Source: Rhynchosporium graminicola
Lineage: Eukaryota; Ascomycota; Leotiomycetes; Helotiales; Ploettnerulaceae
Assembly: GCA_900074885.1 (NCBI GenBank)
Contig: FJUW01000063.1
Coordinates: 186,001 to 250,000 of the forward strand
Direction of reading: 5' to 3'
Length of the DNA: 64,000 bases
A model generated the notes under the pieces. That model did no database searches. It had not been told where the DNA came from and saw nothing but the letters and a program-made list of their open reading frames with translations. The position numbers and the translations under genes were made by a program. Below are positions 47,747 through 60,699 of this stretch, in pieces; position 1 is the stretch's first letter, and each line of letters starts with the position of its first letter.

Positions 47747-48383
47747 AGGTGAGATTTTATGGGGGATATGCTATGTCTGCCAGGATTTTGAAGGATCAAA
47801 AGGCAGAGATCGAGGAGTGTCATTGTGTAAGAGGCGCGCCGGATATTATTCGAAGAGATAGTGGGAGGGTATATGCATGAAGAGGAGGGAAAGAACTTCG
47901 CGAGTGTAGGGGATTGAGCCAAATGGATGGGTCTCTTAAATAAGACGGAACTGAAAATTCACGAGATGCAGATCTCTGATGGAGAAATCAGGATCTCTTT
48001 AGGAGTCCGCAGGATGGCTGATGAGATGTCTGAAAGATTCTGACCGAAAATGGTATGTAAAGCCATTGAAATAAGTAATGTGAAAGCGGAGTGCATTCCA
48101 TGAAACAAGAGCAGGGTAAAGGCTCGTCGTCACGAATACGAATGGAAGGCCAGTTTACTTGCACATATGCCCTCCACCCGTTTTGCACAATAGCAAGATA
48201 ATCCATGGCAGAACTTGTCCGGAACGAAAAGAAAGCAAGTTTTCATCACATGTTCATCAATTCATTCATTCAACTTTTGGTTTTTACCACCGAATGTGTG
48301 CATCTCCGAGTTCGGCAGCTGCAATACACATCCTGTAGGATATAGATGCAGACTCAATACATCATCAGACGATCTCGTCTAAT
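47747..48383. other. Intergenic between convergent genes
   Basis: About 640 bases holding the two 3' ends of the mitochondrial protein gene (plus) and NDK1 (minus). No gene or repeat seen. Confidence 0.6.
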
Positions 48384-49245
48384 CTATCCCTCGTAGACCC
48401 AGTCGTGCGAGGCGGACTTCCATGATTGAACCTCACCCTCCTTGAACCAGAGAGCGATCTCCTTCTTGGCGTTCTCAACGCTGTCGGAGCCGTGGCAGAC
48501 GTTACGTCCGACGTCGATAGCGTAGTCACCACGGATGGTTCCTGGGGCGGAGGCAAGGGGGTTGGTGGCTCCGAGGAGGACTAGGGGAAGGTTGTTAGTT
48601 GGAATCGGTCAGGGTATGGAGAAGGGAAGGACAAGGGGAAAGGTCAAAAGGAAGGTTGAGTAAAGTAGTAAAAGACGTACCACGGCCGGTTTTGACGGCA
48701 TCACGACCTTCCCAAACCATGGCGCAGATTGGTCCGCTTCCCATGTCTGTCTATTCATTAGTATATGATAAAGTATCGGAGCCCAGTTTGGAGGGATGTG
48801 TATGGATGGAGCGTACACTTGATGAGTCCTGGGAAGAAAGACTTGGAGGAGAGATCCTCGTCTGCAGATGTTTGTTAGCCTCCGGATGTTCGATGAGAAG
48901 TGACATAAACTTACAGTGCTTCTCGAGGTGCTCCTTGCTGGCCGTCATCAACTTGATACCGGCAAGCTTGTATCCACGGGCCTCGAATCGAGAAATGATA
49001 GGGCCAATGAGTCCACGCTGTACAACAATCAATAAAGAGTCCTCGGTCCATCCACAGTATCAATCATCTGCCAGCATACCTGGACGCCATCAGGCTTGAT
49101 AGCAATGAAGCTATAAACAGTCAGTCAATCAACTCTCCCACTCCCAATGCCCATCCGAAGCTTTCACAACCTCGAACTTTCACCGCCAGAATTGTCTGGG
49201 GATATCAACACAGCGGGGTAACACTCACGTCTGTTCGGTGGCCAT
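48384..49245 (-). CDS. ndk1: Nucleoside diphosphate kinase, six exons
   Basis: Exons 49245-49229, 49110-49080, 49017-48915, 48861-48817, 48746-48681 and 48580-48384 sum to 459 bases, 152 aa, the family's usual length. The enzyme moves the gamma phosphate from ATP to other nucleoside diphosphates through a phospho-histidine, balancing nucleotide pools in the cytosol. The catalytic His117 lies in RNVCHGSDS. Other landmarks are [21 protein letters not shown] at the N-terminus, [15 protein letters not shown] with the spliced codon restoring Tyr, and the [22 protein letters not shown] stretch. All introns start gtgagt, gtatgc, gtaagt, gtacgc or gtacgt. The first two exons are only 17 and 31 bases, so gene finders may miss them. 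The gene is divergent from glucosidase II alpha. Confidence 0.95.
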
Positions 49246-49775
49246 ATCTGCGGTTTTAAGTGGTGCTCGTTCTTCTCTTGTATCTGCTGCTGCGCGTAGA
49301 AATCCTTGAGTCTTCGGGCTCAATGTTCGAATATCTCTTGGTCTTGAGAAGTGTTTGGTTGTGAAGGGGAGAACATGCTGGGAAGGTTTTCAATGGAGGG
49401 GTAAAAAAGGTAGTGGGGCTGTTTACTTGGCTGCCAGGTATTGTTGTCCTGAATATCGAGGCATAATGGGCGTAGAATGTGGTATTGACACAGAGCTCGA
49501 CGAGCTGTTTCGACGTCTCGGCTTGACAGGGATGGAGGTCATCGGCGGAGACTCAGCACCACCAGGCACGCACTGACAGCTATGGCTTCAGTCTCCCTAA
49601 CCGCGTGCCTACCCTCTGACCTTCGGCGTTCAACCTTCAAACTTCAACCTTCCACATCAATCCTCCTCCTATTGGAGCCGCACAACACAATCCCAAAGGT
49701 ACGACGAGCTGGAATAAGTTCTGTATTGTTCTGGTAACATCAGATCTGTCAATCATTTTGCAATCGCATTCCATC
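49246..49775. promoter_or_regulatory. Shared NDK1/glucosidase II alpha divergent promoter
   Basis: 530 bases between the two start codons. No sharp TATA box or known site was recognised. The left half contains CT-rich leader sequence of NDK1. Confidence 0.4.
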
Positions 49776-52722
49776 ATGCGCAGTTCTACGGGGCTGTCCC
49801 AGAACTGGACAGCTTTACTTGTTCTCACTTCAGCCTTTTCCTACTTCACACCAGCAGGTCAGTACTGCCTCTTCCAAGCGCAGGATCTCATTGACCTGTC
49901 TCTTAGCCTCTGTCAAACATGACAATTTCAAGACTTGCGATCAATCAGGCTTCTGCAAAAGAAACCGCCAATATGCAGACAAAGCAGCTGGACTGGGTAC
50001 ACAATGGGAAGCTCCCTACAAGATAAACCCCCAATCAATTAGCTGGAAGGATGGGCAGTTGCAAGGCTCAGTACTGAAAACCATAAATGTCAACGGCGAG
50101 ACGGTCCGGTTACCACTCACCATATCCTTTCTCGAATCCGGATCGGCAAGGGTGACGGTTGATGAGGAGAAACGCCAAAAAGGGGAGATCACACTACGAC
50201 ATGACAGCAAGGCTCGGAAGGAGAGATATAATGAAGCAGAATCTTGGGCTATTGTGGGGGGATTGGACCTCAGTAAAACTGCAAAGATAGACACATTTGA
50301 TAACAGGGCTGTTGTTACGTACGGTCCAGATAATAAGTTCGAGGCTATAATCACATACTCGCCTTTTGGTATTGACTTCAAGAGGGATGAAGCGACACAG
50401 GTCAAGTTTAATGATCGAGGACTTTTCAGTATGGAGCATTGGAGGCCGAAGGTGGATAACCCTGCACCAGAAGTCAAGGAGGGAGAAGAGGCTCCTGTAG
50501 CTGTAGCCCCAGCTGGTAGCGAGGATGAAAGTACTTGGTGGGATGAGTCTTTTGGAGGAAACACGGATACCAAGCCAAGGGGACCAGAGAGTGTGGGTCT
50601 CGATATCACATTTCCCGGATACGACCATGTTTATGGTATTCCCGAACATGCTGGACAACTGTCTTTGAAGGAGACTCGAGGAGGCAGCGGCAACCACGAA
50701 GATCCTTATCGATTGTACAATGCAGATGTCTTCGAGTATATCATGGACAGTCCGATGACTCTATATGGAGCCATTCCATTCATGCACGCGCATAAGAAAG
50801 ACTCCACTGTTGGCGTCTTCTGGCTGAATGCTGCTGAAACCTGGGTGGATATCATCAAAGAGAAGGAGGCTCACAATCCATTAAGTCTTGGAATTGGCTC
50901 CAAAACCGACACCAAAACTCATTGGTTCTCTGAGAGTGGTTTGATTGATGTTTTTGTCTTCCTTGGACCTACAGCCAGAGATGTCACCAAGGCGTATGGA
51001 GAGCTCACTGGTTTCACTCAACTCCCACAAGAATTCTCCCTTGCTTACCACCAATGCCGATGGAATTACAACAGCGATGAGGATGTCAAAGAGGTTGATC
51101 GCAAAATGTCAAAGTATCAAATCCCTTACGATATCATCTGGCTCGATATCGAATACGCTGATGATAAGCAATACTTCACTTGGGACCCGCTCACATTCCC
51201 CAACCCCCTTGGGATGCTCAAGCAATTGGATGAGTCCAAGAGAAAGCTAGTCGCCATCATTGATCCTCATATCAAGAATAAGGATGGATATCATGTCGTC
51301 GAGGAGTTGAAGAAAAAGGATCTCGCGGTCCACAACAAGGATGGTAACATCTACGATGGATGGTGTTGGCCTGGATCTTCTCACTGGGTCGATTGTTTCA
51401 ACCCAGCTGCAATCAAGTGGTGGATTGGCCTTTTCAAATATGATTCTTTCAAGGGATCTGCCGATAATCTATTCATCTGGAACGATATGAACGAACCTTC
51501 AGTCTTCAATGGTCCTGAAACCACCATGCCAAAAGACAACCTTCACCACGGTGACTGGGAACATCGTGACGTCCATAACATCAACGGCATGACCTTCCAT
51601 AACGCTACTTACCAAGCCTTGCTAGAACGCAAGAAGGGAGAAATCCGTCGTCCATTCGTCCTAACTCGCTCCTTTTACGCCGGCTCCCAACGTCTCGGCG
51701 CCATGTGGACAGGTGACAATCAAGCCAGTTGGGAACATCTCGCTGCTGCTTTCCCTATGATCATCAACAACGGCATAGCAGGCTTCCCCTTTGCCGGCGC
51801 CGACGTCGGCGGATTCTTCGGAAACCCTGATAAGGACCTCTTGACTCGCTGGTACCAATCCGGTGCATTCTATCCTTTCTTCCGTGGCCACGCACACATT
51901 GACACTAGACGACGAGAGCCGTATCTTGCCGGTGAACCATACACTGGCATTATCACGCAAGCTCTTCGTCTTCGATACGCTCTCCTCCCCGCCTGGTACA
52001 CTGCTTTCCACGAAGCCAGCGTAAACGGAACACCAATCCTGCGTCCCAACTATTTCGAATATCCCAGCGATGAATCTGGATTTGCTATCGACGATCAATT
52101 CTTCGTTGGAGAAACAGGTCTTCTCGCTAAACCGGTCGTCACCAAAGACGCTTCCTCGGTCGAAATCTATTTAGCTGATAACGAAGTCTATTATGATTAC
52201 TTCACTTATAGAACCTACACCGGGCAAGGTAAACATAGCGTTCCCGCACCGCTTGAGACCATCCCTTTGCTCATGCAAGGCGGTCATATCATTCCTCGCA
52301 AAGATCGCCCGAGACGTTCATCTGGGTTGATGAAATGGGATCCTTATACCCTTGTCATCGTGCTCAATACCGCTGGTACCGCACAGGGCACTTTGTACGT
52401 TGATGATGGCGAGACATTTGATTTCCAAAATGGTGCTTACATCCACCGCGAATTTTCTTTCGCTGCCAACGTTCTCGAGAGCAAGAATATTGGGAAGAAG
52501 GGCAAGTTGACGGATAAATATATCAAGAGTATGAAGAGTGTGGGTGTAGAGAGGATCGTCGTCGTTGGAGCTCCGGCTGAGTGGGCGAGTAAGATAAGTG
52601 TGAGGGTGGGCAAGGAGGAGAGTGTGCTTGAATACCATGGCGCGGAAGGTGGCAGTGCATCTTGGGCTGTTGTCAAGTCGCCGAAGGTGGTTATTGGTGA
52701 GGACTGGAAGATAGAGTTCTAG
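49776..52722 (+). CDS. gls2: Glucosidase II catalytic alpha subunit (GH31)
   Basis: Two exons, 49776-49857 and 49907-52722, give 965 aa. The short intron starts gtcagt and ends cttag. The start at 49776 gives a signal peptide (WTALLVLTSAFSYFTPAGA), followed by the mature N-terminus SVKHDNFKTCDQSGFC common to this family. In the ER lumen, glucosidase II trims the two inner glucoses from N-linked glycans and so controls calnexin-cycle release; it works with a beta subunit not found here. The GH31 nucleophile Asp is in FIWNDMNEPSVF near residue 553, and a second active-site stretch, MWTGDNQASWEHL, lies near 626. The upstream motif GFPFAGADVGGFFG and FRGHAHIDTRRREP are also conserved. Yeast calls this gene ROT2 or GLS2. 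Codon use and the intact length indicate a functional gene. Confidence 0.96.
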
Positions 52723-53448
52723 AGGATAAATGAGAGGGATGACCGGTGGGATATGACATTGTGTAGCTTGTACAATATAGAAAAGTCACAATTTATCAAT
52801 TCGACACAAGGCGATTACTTCTCCTCTGTGACTTAAGCTTCGATATGTCATCATCCTGTCCCTGCCCTCATCTCCTATACTGTCCTCACTCAATTCATCA
52901 TCATGCCATCAACGACTCTGAACATACATTCAATCAACTCACGCATCCCGTCACGGTTCCCTCAGATAGGTATATCTCACATCTCACCACTAACCGAATA
53001 TCCTACTCTCTAGCATGTCCTCGAGAATCTATAAACCTCCATTTCCGGTGACTCTTGAGCAGTCATCATGCCTACGTATAGTATAGTATAGCACACGGGA
53101 ATCTATTTACAGCCTACCGCATCAAGTAGTTTTTGCGCAAGGCAGCAGTCAGTCCGTTGCAGATTGACTGAAGACACATCTCCAGAAAGAGAGGGAACAT
53201 GGCAAGCGAATATTCATCATGCAGCTAGGTAGGTAGGTAACTGCAGCACGAGAGCTGAATAAGCGGGAACAAGTTCACAACCCTAGATAGCATGAGTATA
53301 CTTACTCAATTTTTTTTTTATAATAAAGCTGCATATCCATGTACCAGCCAAGCTTTCAGGAATCAGAAATCTAACAACCTTCCCTCAATTATTATCTCGT
53401 CTCGATTCACAAGTTCGGGGTTTTAAGAATTGGCAGAGAATAGAGAGG
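52723..53448. other. Intergenic, nothing recognised
   Basis: About 730 bases with a GTAG-type short run near 53225, a poly-T tract near 53310-53318 followed by TATAATAAA, and a CT/CA-rich leader. The poly-T tract may keep nucleosomes off the EthD gene promoter. Confidence 0.5.
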
Positions 53449-54219
53449 ATGGATATCAAGACAATGGATCAAGGTCTCCTGATCCGCAATCCGGGACTCA
53501 CGCCAGAGGAGTTCTCAAAGCATTGGTATACTGTGCATGCACCGCTCGTGGTGCCTATGTTTTTGTACTTGGGGGTGCGGAATTATGAACAGGTGCGTCG
53601 ACTGTTCTTCAGATCCTCTCTCCTTCACAGTACCCACATGACCTTTTCTCGAACACCTGGTATCCTCTTCTATGTCGCTGCTTGCTTCATACAAATAGAT
53701 GTATTTACTTGTCCACTGAGGAGGTATTACAGTATCTGAAGGTTATTTATTTGAGACTGATTTATTCTGTTTGGGATTTCTCGTTGCTTATGTCTTAGAA
53801 AAAAGAAAATGATGAGTATCAATACATTACCTAACACACACAATCAGATCCATGCGCCCTTCGACCTCCCCTCCTCCTCCAGCACGCTCAACACCTCCAC
53901 GTTCGACGGCGTGGTAGCCCTCCCTCCACCTCCTCTCTCCGGAATCCTTCCCGAGGGGATCCCGAGATGGGTGCAAGCGTATTATGATGAAGTCGTGAAA
54001 GTAGATGAGAAGAGGTTTCTTGTTTCTGAAGCATTGAAGCATATTGTGAGAGTCACGCCTGGAAGTGTGGGTGGTGATGTGAGGGTTGTTATTGGGGAGG
54101 GAAAGGTGTTGGTGGATGTTCCCGAAAGGGTTTGGCAGGTTTGGAGGGGTTATGAGGAACAAAGTGGGAAGGAGGAGGAGGACGAGGAGGGAAATGCTGT
54201 TGTTTCCAAGGAGGCTTGA
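53449..54219 (+). CDS. EthD-domain protein
   Basis: Two exons, 53449-53592 and 53848-54219, give 171 aa; the 255-base intron starts gtgcgt and ends aatcag, phase 0. Exon 1 has the EthD-type start: LLIRNPGLTPEEFSKHWYTVHAPLVVPMF, and exon 2 continues with IHAPFDLPSS, TFDGVVALPP, and a late VDEKRFLVSEALKHIV. EthD proteins are small dimeric alpha-beta-barrel proteins of the NIPSNAP/ferredoxin-like fold, often found beside P450s and aromatic catabolism genes and in polyketide clusters. Some act as cyclases, dehydratases or decarboxylases. The position next to two P450s suits this. The C-terminus is acidic (KEEEDEEGN). The intron is long for this genome, so an unrecognised extra exon is possible. 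Confidence 0.75.
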
Positions 54220-55315
54220 ACATCGAGCTTGGGAATTGGATTCGGTCTATGGATTTCCGGAGTTATTTCTTAGAGTGCGTTCTGAGAGGTGTATACTTCC
54301 TTCTACTGCATGAGATTATTTTAATTCGTGATTTTCTCGCGTGGAAGAGGTTGCAGATGTTGGAAGATATCTCTCTTTATTGCCTGAAGTTGTTGGCATT
54401 TTGAGAGCTTGCTGTACCGTTTGGTTCAGATTACTAGAGAGCCAGTTGGCCTCTTTTCTTATTCGAGTGGCACTTACATTCATGACCTAGTGTTGAGGTA
54501 TGTCTCAGAGATAATGCCTCTGTGGCGGGGCCGGCTTAGGTAGTGCTGTCCATATGTGGTGAAGCGAGTTTAAGTTGACATTATCTACTTCCACTCATGA
54601 AGTCCTGAACTGGTTGTGTTACTCGAGATTATCACTATAATCTAGAGTCGCAAAGCACTCTCGAGATATAAAACCATATTGTCTCAAAACTCAAGTCAAC
54701 CTCGGAAGTTACGTCAGTATTTCAACTCTGAGGAATATATGATGTTCCGAGTCGTATAGTCGGCTCTGGCTGCGCAGTAGATCAAGTGGCTAAGCCTTGA
54801 GTAAATGACTTCTTTCATTCTGCTTCCGCCATTTCCAGCCATATCTCACAAGATGTTTACATGAGGATGAGGTTCAAGACATATGTCAAGCTTTTATGAC
54901 ATCTCTGGAATATTCTTATCCTTCTATTGTCAAATACGCGAAACTCAGAAGGTGGCTACTTACTAAGCGGGGCAGCAATTTCCCCACAACCCCGAGAGCC
55001 CGCAAGTCCGCACTGTAAGCGCGAGGACACGACGATCACGGGCGAACTCATCAACTGATCATGCACGATTACATGTTTCGTGATGGGATCAAAACTCAAT
55101 TTGGTGGCTTCAAATCAGCGCCCAAATGCTATTTACCAATTTAGTTCGCATCACATGGAACAAGCCTCGGCATCGGCTTGTTTCACGGCCGATGTTTCAT
55201 TTTTCAACCTCTCATGTCTAGAGGTATATTTGCCATCTTTTCCACGAGGGAAATATTAGTAACTCTTGCAGATCTTGTATTATGCGACTCCATTCCTAAA
55301 TAAAGTACTAGTATA
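54220..55315. other. Intergenic, nothing recognised
   Basis: 1.1 kb of AT-rich spacer between the EthD gene and the first P450, both plus strand. It should contain the P450 promoter; no recognisable binding site or repeat. Confidence 0.55.
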
Positions 55316-57087
55316 ATGCCTTCGACAACTACAGCCTTGACCTTGGGTCTTCCATTGCTCATTGTCTATGGTGTCTATCGAAATCGTGGAACATACTTCG
55401 CGGACACTTCACTTCTCTATCTCGGAGGAAGTGTATACATATCTATCCTCCTCCTCATCGCACTTTTCAAAGTCTGTATCTACCCCTTCTACTTCAGTCC
55501 TCTGAAGGATTTGCCCGAGCCCAAGGTAAGCCTTCCTCTAATAACTTATCTATCAAAAACAGCATACTCACTCACAATCTCAGGGCGCAGGATGGCTTTG
55601 GGCACACGCCTCCCAGATGCGCATCAATCACAATGGGGAGCCATATCGTCGCTGGATCTCAGAAGTGCCTAACCGCGGCCTGATTCGATTTCGCGTACTC
55701 TTCAACCAAGAACGCCTTTTCTTGACCTCTATAGAAGCGTTGCGTGAAGTGCTTGTCACCAACAGTTACGATTTCATCAAGCCGGAACAAGCTTCTTTCA
55801 CGTTTCGGAAAGTTCTTGGTGATGGAGTCTTGATTGCCAATGGTGCTGCTCATAAGGTATGTGTACAGAGGGATCTCATTTTCAGAGGGGGATTCATTGG
55901 TTGTAGCAACAGAGGACAGAGCTGACGAAAATGTGAAGCGTCAACGCAAGATCCTCATGCCTGCCTTCGCATTTCGTCATGTCAAAGATCTCTATCCTGT
56001 TTTCTGGGAAAAGGCCACCAAATCAACCGATGTTCTCGCAGCTGCACTCACCGCACCCTCACTCCCAGGCCAGAAACCTTCAAATGTGCAAAACTGCTAC
56101 GACTGGGCCAGTCGCGTGACCCTAGACATCATCGGCGTCGCAGGCATGGATTTTGATTTCAACGCCACCAGTGACCCGAACGGCCCTCTGTACGCCGCCT
56201 ATCACGCAATATTCATGACCGAGCCACCTCTATTCCGCTGGCTTAACATCGGCGTCATGCTACCATACAAATACATATTCCCACTTGTCAAACTAGCGTT
56301 CCCTGCTCTCAAAGGAAGTATCGTCACGATAAGAGGCATAGCCTACGACCTGATCCGGCAAAAGCGCAAAGCAGCAGCTGCCGGCAAAGCCTCCGGAGTC
56401 GACATCCTCTCCGTAGCCATGGAATCCGGCGACCTCGACGACGACGAGCTCGCAAACCAAGTCATGACGTTCCTAGCAGCCGGACACGAAACGACCGCAT
56501 CAGCACTAACATGGACGACCTACCTCCTGTCCACCCATCCCGAAGTCCAGAAAAAGCTACGCGACGAAATCCGCGCCTCTCTTTGCGAAAACGGATCGCT
56601 GAATACTGAAATCGACGCTGTGCAGATCGATCACCTTCCCTACCTCAACGCGGTCTGCAATGAAGTCCTGCGTATCATGCCATCGGTCCCGATGACGATC
56701 CGTGTCCCGATCCACGATACGACGATCCAAGGCCAGCGCGTACCGAAAGGAACGTTCATTCACATCGCCGCGTGGGGAGTGAACGTCGCCAAAGAATTCT
56801 GGGGCGAAGACGGAGGCACGTTCAATCCTGATCGTTGGCTCAAAGAAGGAAATTCGAAGACTGGAGGCGCGGAAAGCAATTTTGCGAATTTGACGTTCTT
56901 GCATGGGCCGAGGGGTTGTATTGGAAAGGAATTCGCGAAGTCGGAATTGTTATGTCTGGTGGCGGCGTGGTTTGGGAGGTTTGAGGTTGAGTTGGAACAT
57001 GAGGGGTTGGAGAAGGATATGATTGGATGGGTGACGCTGAGGCCGAGACATGGCTTACCTGTGAGGTTTAAAGAGATTGTGGAATGA
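55316..57087 (+). CDS. Cytochrome P450 monooxygenase
   Basis: Three exons, 55316-55525, 55584-55856 and 55939-57087, give 543 aa with all introns phase 0 (gtaagc/tctcag and gtatgt/gtgaag). P450s insert one oxygen atom from O2 into a substrate, using electrons from a reductase at the ER membrane. Residues about 35-55 form the membrane anchor (VYISILLLIALFKVCIYPF). The I-helix motif AGHETT lies near 341, the K-helix E-x-x-R (NEVLRIMPS) near 402, and the heme-binding FLHGPRGCIG near 479-488, with Cys as the fifth iron ligand. The signature GPRGC and overall length resemble fungal CYP547/CYP52-like families, but I cannot assign a family safely. The substrate is unknown. The gene is convergent with a second P450, 113 bases apart. 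Confidence 0.93.
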
Positions 57088-57200
57088 GCTTTGTATGTGC
57101 TTTTTGCAACACGTACTTTATTGTCTTAGCGACTGTACAAGAATGAATAATACATCCGCCAAACGCCCCAGAAAAAAACGCTACGGATGCGATATAGTCT

Positions 57201-58899
57201 CTACTGCCTTTCGCGAAACTGTACGTAAGGACCTTGCTTCATACTTGTGAAACAATCCTTCAATTGATACTCCTCCTTTCTCTGCCTTCCCCATTCTAGC
57301 TCTGGCCGCCCTTCACCAACACTTGTGCCTTCCGCCAGCTTCATGTCATACATGAATACTGTCCTCGCCAAACTGGTCATCAACTCCGCGTAAGCGAGTC
57401 CCTTGCCAATACATCCTCTTGGTCCAACACTAAAAGGACAGAAAGCAGACTGCGCCACGCTGACATTATCCTTGGTCACCGATGGAGACGAGTCCGCGAT
57501 CCAGCGAGAGGGGTTAAATGTGAATGGTGCTGGGTAAAATGCTGGGTTGTGGTGTAGTGCGTAATGTGGTGTTCCGACTACGACGCCGGCCGGGATGTGC
57601 ATTCCATCAACATCAAGTCCTCCGGGCAAAACCTCACGGGGAAGTACGCCGCCGACAGGCGGGGAAAGACGCATAGCCTCATCGATGACGGCGCGGAGAT
57701 AAGTACATGAGTTCAGCGTAGGACCCGAGTGGATCTCCTCAAGATCTGAAAATGTCGATCGAACCTCCTCGTACAAGGTTTCGAGAGTCGCTGGGTTGTG
57801 GACTAGGTAAAAAAAAGCTGAGGCTAGAGCAGTCGACGTCGTGTCTGATCCTGCGATAATCAGGAGGTTACTTTCACCCCAGAGTTCTGGACCCGTGAAT
57901 CCCTTTCCGGTCTCGGGATCCCGAGCGTTGAGAAGGTAGTAAAAGAAGTCCTTTCTATCGGTATCAAGGCCTACTTTGCTTCGCTCAGCGGCCTGCACTT
58001 TGCTGTATGCCATATATTGCATTCTCATGTTGTAGATCTTGCTGAAGAGGACTTTATTCAAACCCAGAGTTTTGATGCTAGGGTTGGTACCAAGCTGTGA
58101 TTGTTAACATCATTTCTTATGATCCAGAATGGGAATGAACGAGCTTACGATCAAGTGCATATGAGCAGCATTCCCAATCAGGTCAATCACGTGTCGATTC
58201 TCCTCATGCTCCAACATTTCGAATGCCTTTCCAAAGCACAGATCTCCCATGACATCGAAAGTCAAATAGTTGGCCCAGTCAGCCATATTTTGAGCAACAC
58301 TCCACTGGTCCTTCGCTCCAGACTTCTCGACCAAAGCAGGTTTCGCACCAAGCTTAGAGCAGAAAGTTCTCACATTGCCCAAGATATATTTCTCCATATT
58401 CTTGATAGCACTGTCCGAGAAAGCATGTGAAAGAACTCTACGTTTGCGAGCATGGCTAGCTTTATCGATCGAGCTGTGGGTATTAAATGTGTCTTTCGTT
58501 GGCGGAAAGACAGAGTAGAATTGCGATTTCTTCACATTGGCTCTGTGGCCATAGATGGCTTTCAATGCTGTGTTGGTATTGATTGAGAGACTGTTAGGTC
58601 CGAAGCGGACGACTGGGCCATACGTCTCGTGACATCTCCAGAATTCAAGATGGCGGTCCCCTTTGTACGCGTGGTAGACTGAGTACCAGTCTGTGATCTT
58701 GGCGAGGAAGGGTCCTGGGTACTTGGCTAGAGGATGGAATGTCAAGCGGTAGATTGTTAGGAGAAGCAACTGAACAATTAGTTGTGATCTCAGGTGAAAT
58801 GGAGAATGGACATACGTATGCAGTTAAACTCAAGAATATCCATCCCGATAGCTTCGCCAGGAAGCCGAAGAGACCGCTTTCGTTGCCGAATAATAACAT
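57201..58899 (-). CDS. Cytochrome P450 monooxygenase (CYP65/benzoate-hydroxylase-like)
   Basis: Three exons, 58899-58816, 58769-58149 and 58094-57201, give 532 aa, all phase 0, with introns gtatgt/gttcag and gtaagc/tcacag. The N-terminus (LFGFLAKLSGWIFLSLTAYLLLLTIYRLTFHPLAKYPGP) is a membrane anchor followed by the proline hinge usual in microsomal P450s. The I-helix motif AGSDTT lies near residue 316, the E-x-x-R (DEAMRLSPP) near 370 and the heme loop FSVGPRGCIG near 452-461. The spelling fits fungal benzoate-4-hydroxylase-like or CYP65-type P450s, which often serve secondary metabolism or detoxification. It is a different family from the neighbouring P450: the I-helix, heme loop and anchor all differ. 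Substrate unknown. Confidence 0.92.
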
Positions 58900-60699
58900 T
58901 GCGGCCTTTGTCTCCTAGTCACTTCGAGAATCGCAAAATATACACCACACGAAATGAAGATACCTCCAGTGATAATAATAAATTGGAAAATGAATACGAG
59001 AAAAAGAACTCACGTTGGACAAGTTCCTATACAATGTTCATCGAGCGTACCATGAGGGTTTAGGAAGGTGCCAAGTATAACTCGTGATCTGTATGCCGAT
59101 GAAAGCCGGGTACATTACGAGACTAGTGACAAAGTTGAAACTGTTCAGATGTCTACATCCAATCAGAGGTATTGTATTGCTGTTGATTGGATTAGTAACT
59201 GGATGATCGATTCCTTGGACACTTGGAGACCCTTGGTGCTGTGGTTCCTGCTCCTGCGGGGTATGGAGGCCATGGTTCTCAGTTCCGCCATACTGCGGAA
59301 CTTGATCTGGGCATTTCTCGTGATGTCAAGAATAATACACCGACATGTCTAGCCTTCGACACGTCGCAAGTAGCGATCTGAATCTTCTATTGAATGTGAA
59401 AAGACATTGTAGTTTCGATCCTGAATAGATGAACTTTGGAAGCAAGAAATTTAGATGGAAAGATTGAAGGATTGAAGTACAAGACCCTGCTTTCTTAAGC
59501 GAGTTTTGCTTGGCTGTAGCTGTGTAACTAACTACCTGCATCGTCACAACAGTAATTGAACACGCATACTAATGTTCGCATTGGACATCAAATCGGAGCC
59601 TCAGGAGCAAGACCACTTTCACGGTAATCCCTTGAAAGTTCTTAGATTTTTCGTTGAGCTGCTCTTGCCAAAGAAGAAACCAAGATTGTATCAACAGTCT
59701 TTGGATGCGGGGGGAAATTTCACGGTTGAAATAAAACAATCAGTATGAACCGAAAAAGAGTCCTTGAAGTGAAATCTGTTCGTGTTACTAGATCAAGTAA
59801 TCGAAAAGTGGTATGGCATGGAAAGCACTACGTTTTGAAATGTCTTTCGATGACAGTCCAAGCCCAGATGTTTTACACGATGGTGCTATCCTTCAAAGTC
59901 ATGGAAGCAGCCTTAGTGCTTCGCCAGAGACGTATTCGGTTTGTGTTAATTCATGAGGTATTATCTGAGGATGTACTATTTTGCATAAAGTGAATTGTAT
60001 CATCAAGTCATGTACCAATCCTTTCTTAATTCCGAGCAGCTAGTGACGCGCAGCCCATTGTACAGGTAGGCATGGCTTGCCATCACCGACAAAGCAAGTA
60101 ATTGAGAGGCAAGTAAAATGTGAATATCCTCAAAGACTAAAAGAATTTTCAACCTCTATACACACTCACTCAATTTATCTAGTTTATCACTGCATAAGAA
60201 AGCTAAGAATAAGCATAAGCAATTCATGATTTCCCTTCCTGTAAATAATTGACACTACCAGGAGCCCAGTGTCCTGTCCATTCACTGCCAATACCATCGA
60301 ACCAATTCTCATAGCTTCGGTTCGACACTTTGCATTGGTATAAAGCCTGGCTAGCTCTCCCGATCTTCTGAGGCTCCCTGTAGAACACGCATTTCTAATT
60401 ATGTACGACCACCAAGAAGAAGAGGATGATATCATGTTTGTTGAGTTCAATTGCCTAGAAAGCCACCTCTTTCTTATCTTGAACTGGATGAAGTCGAAGA
60501 ACATGAGACCATCAGCCGCTCGGCAAGCCTTGGGACGGAAAATGTGACTCACAATTAGTTGAGAAGGATATTCGCTCTCAAACACATTTACTGTCAAACA
60601 AATTATGGCCTTAACATCGCTTTTTTGATGGCACAGTGTATTGTTGTCAGATCATTAGTATTCCGAAAAATTATTACTCGTTTCTCCGCCACAGATAAG
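58900..60699. other. Intergenic, nothing clearly coding
   Basis: 1.8 kb with several short frames and no recognised domain. AT-rich with TTGTCA and similar short words. It should contain the promoter of the minus-strand P450 and the 3' end of the NmrA-like gene. A decayed gene of the same neighbourhood is possible. Confidence 0.5.

Noticed and set aside
50016..52676. Minus-strand frames of 100-197 codons over glucosidase II
   Set aside because: Antisense shadows of a well-conserved GH31 gene.
60187..60597. 136-codon minus-strand frame downstream of the NmrA-like gene
   Set aside because: No domain or splice support; its hydrophobic and basic mixture looks random.
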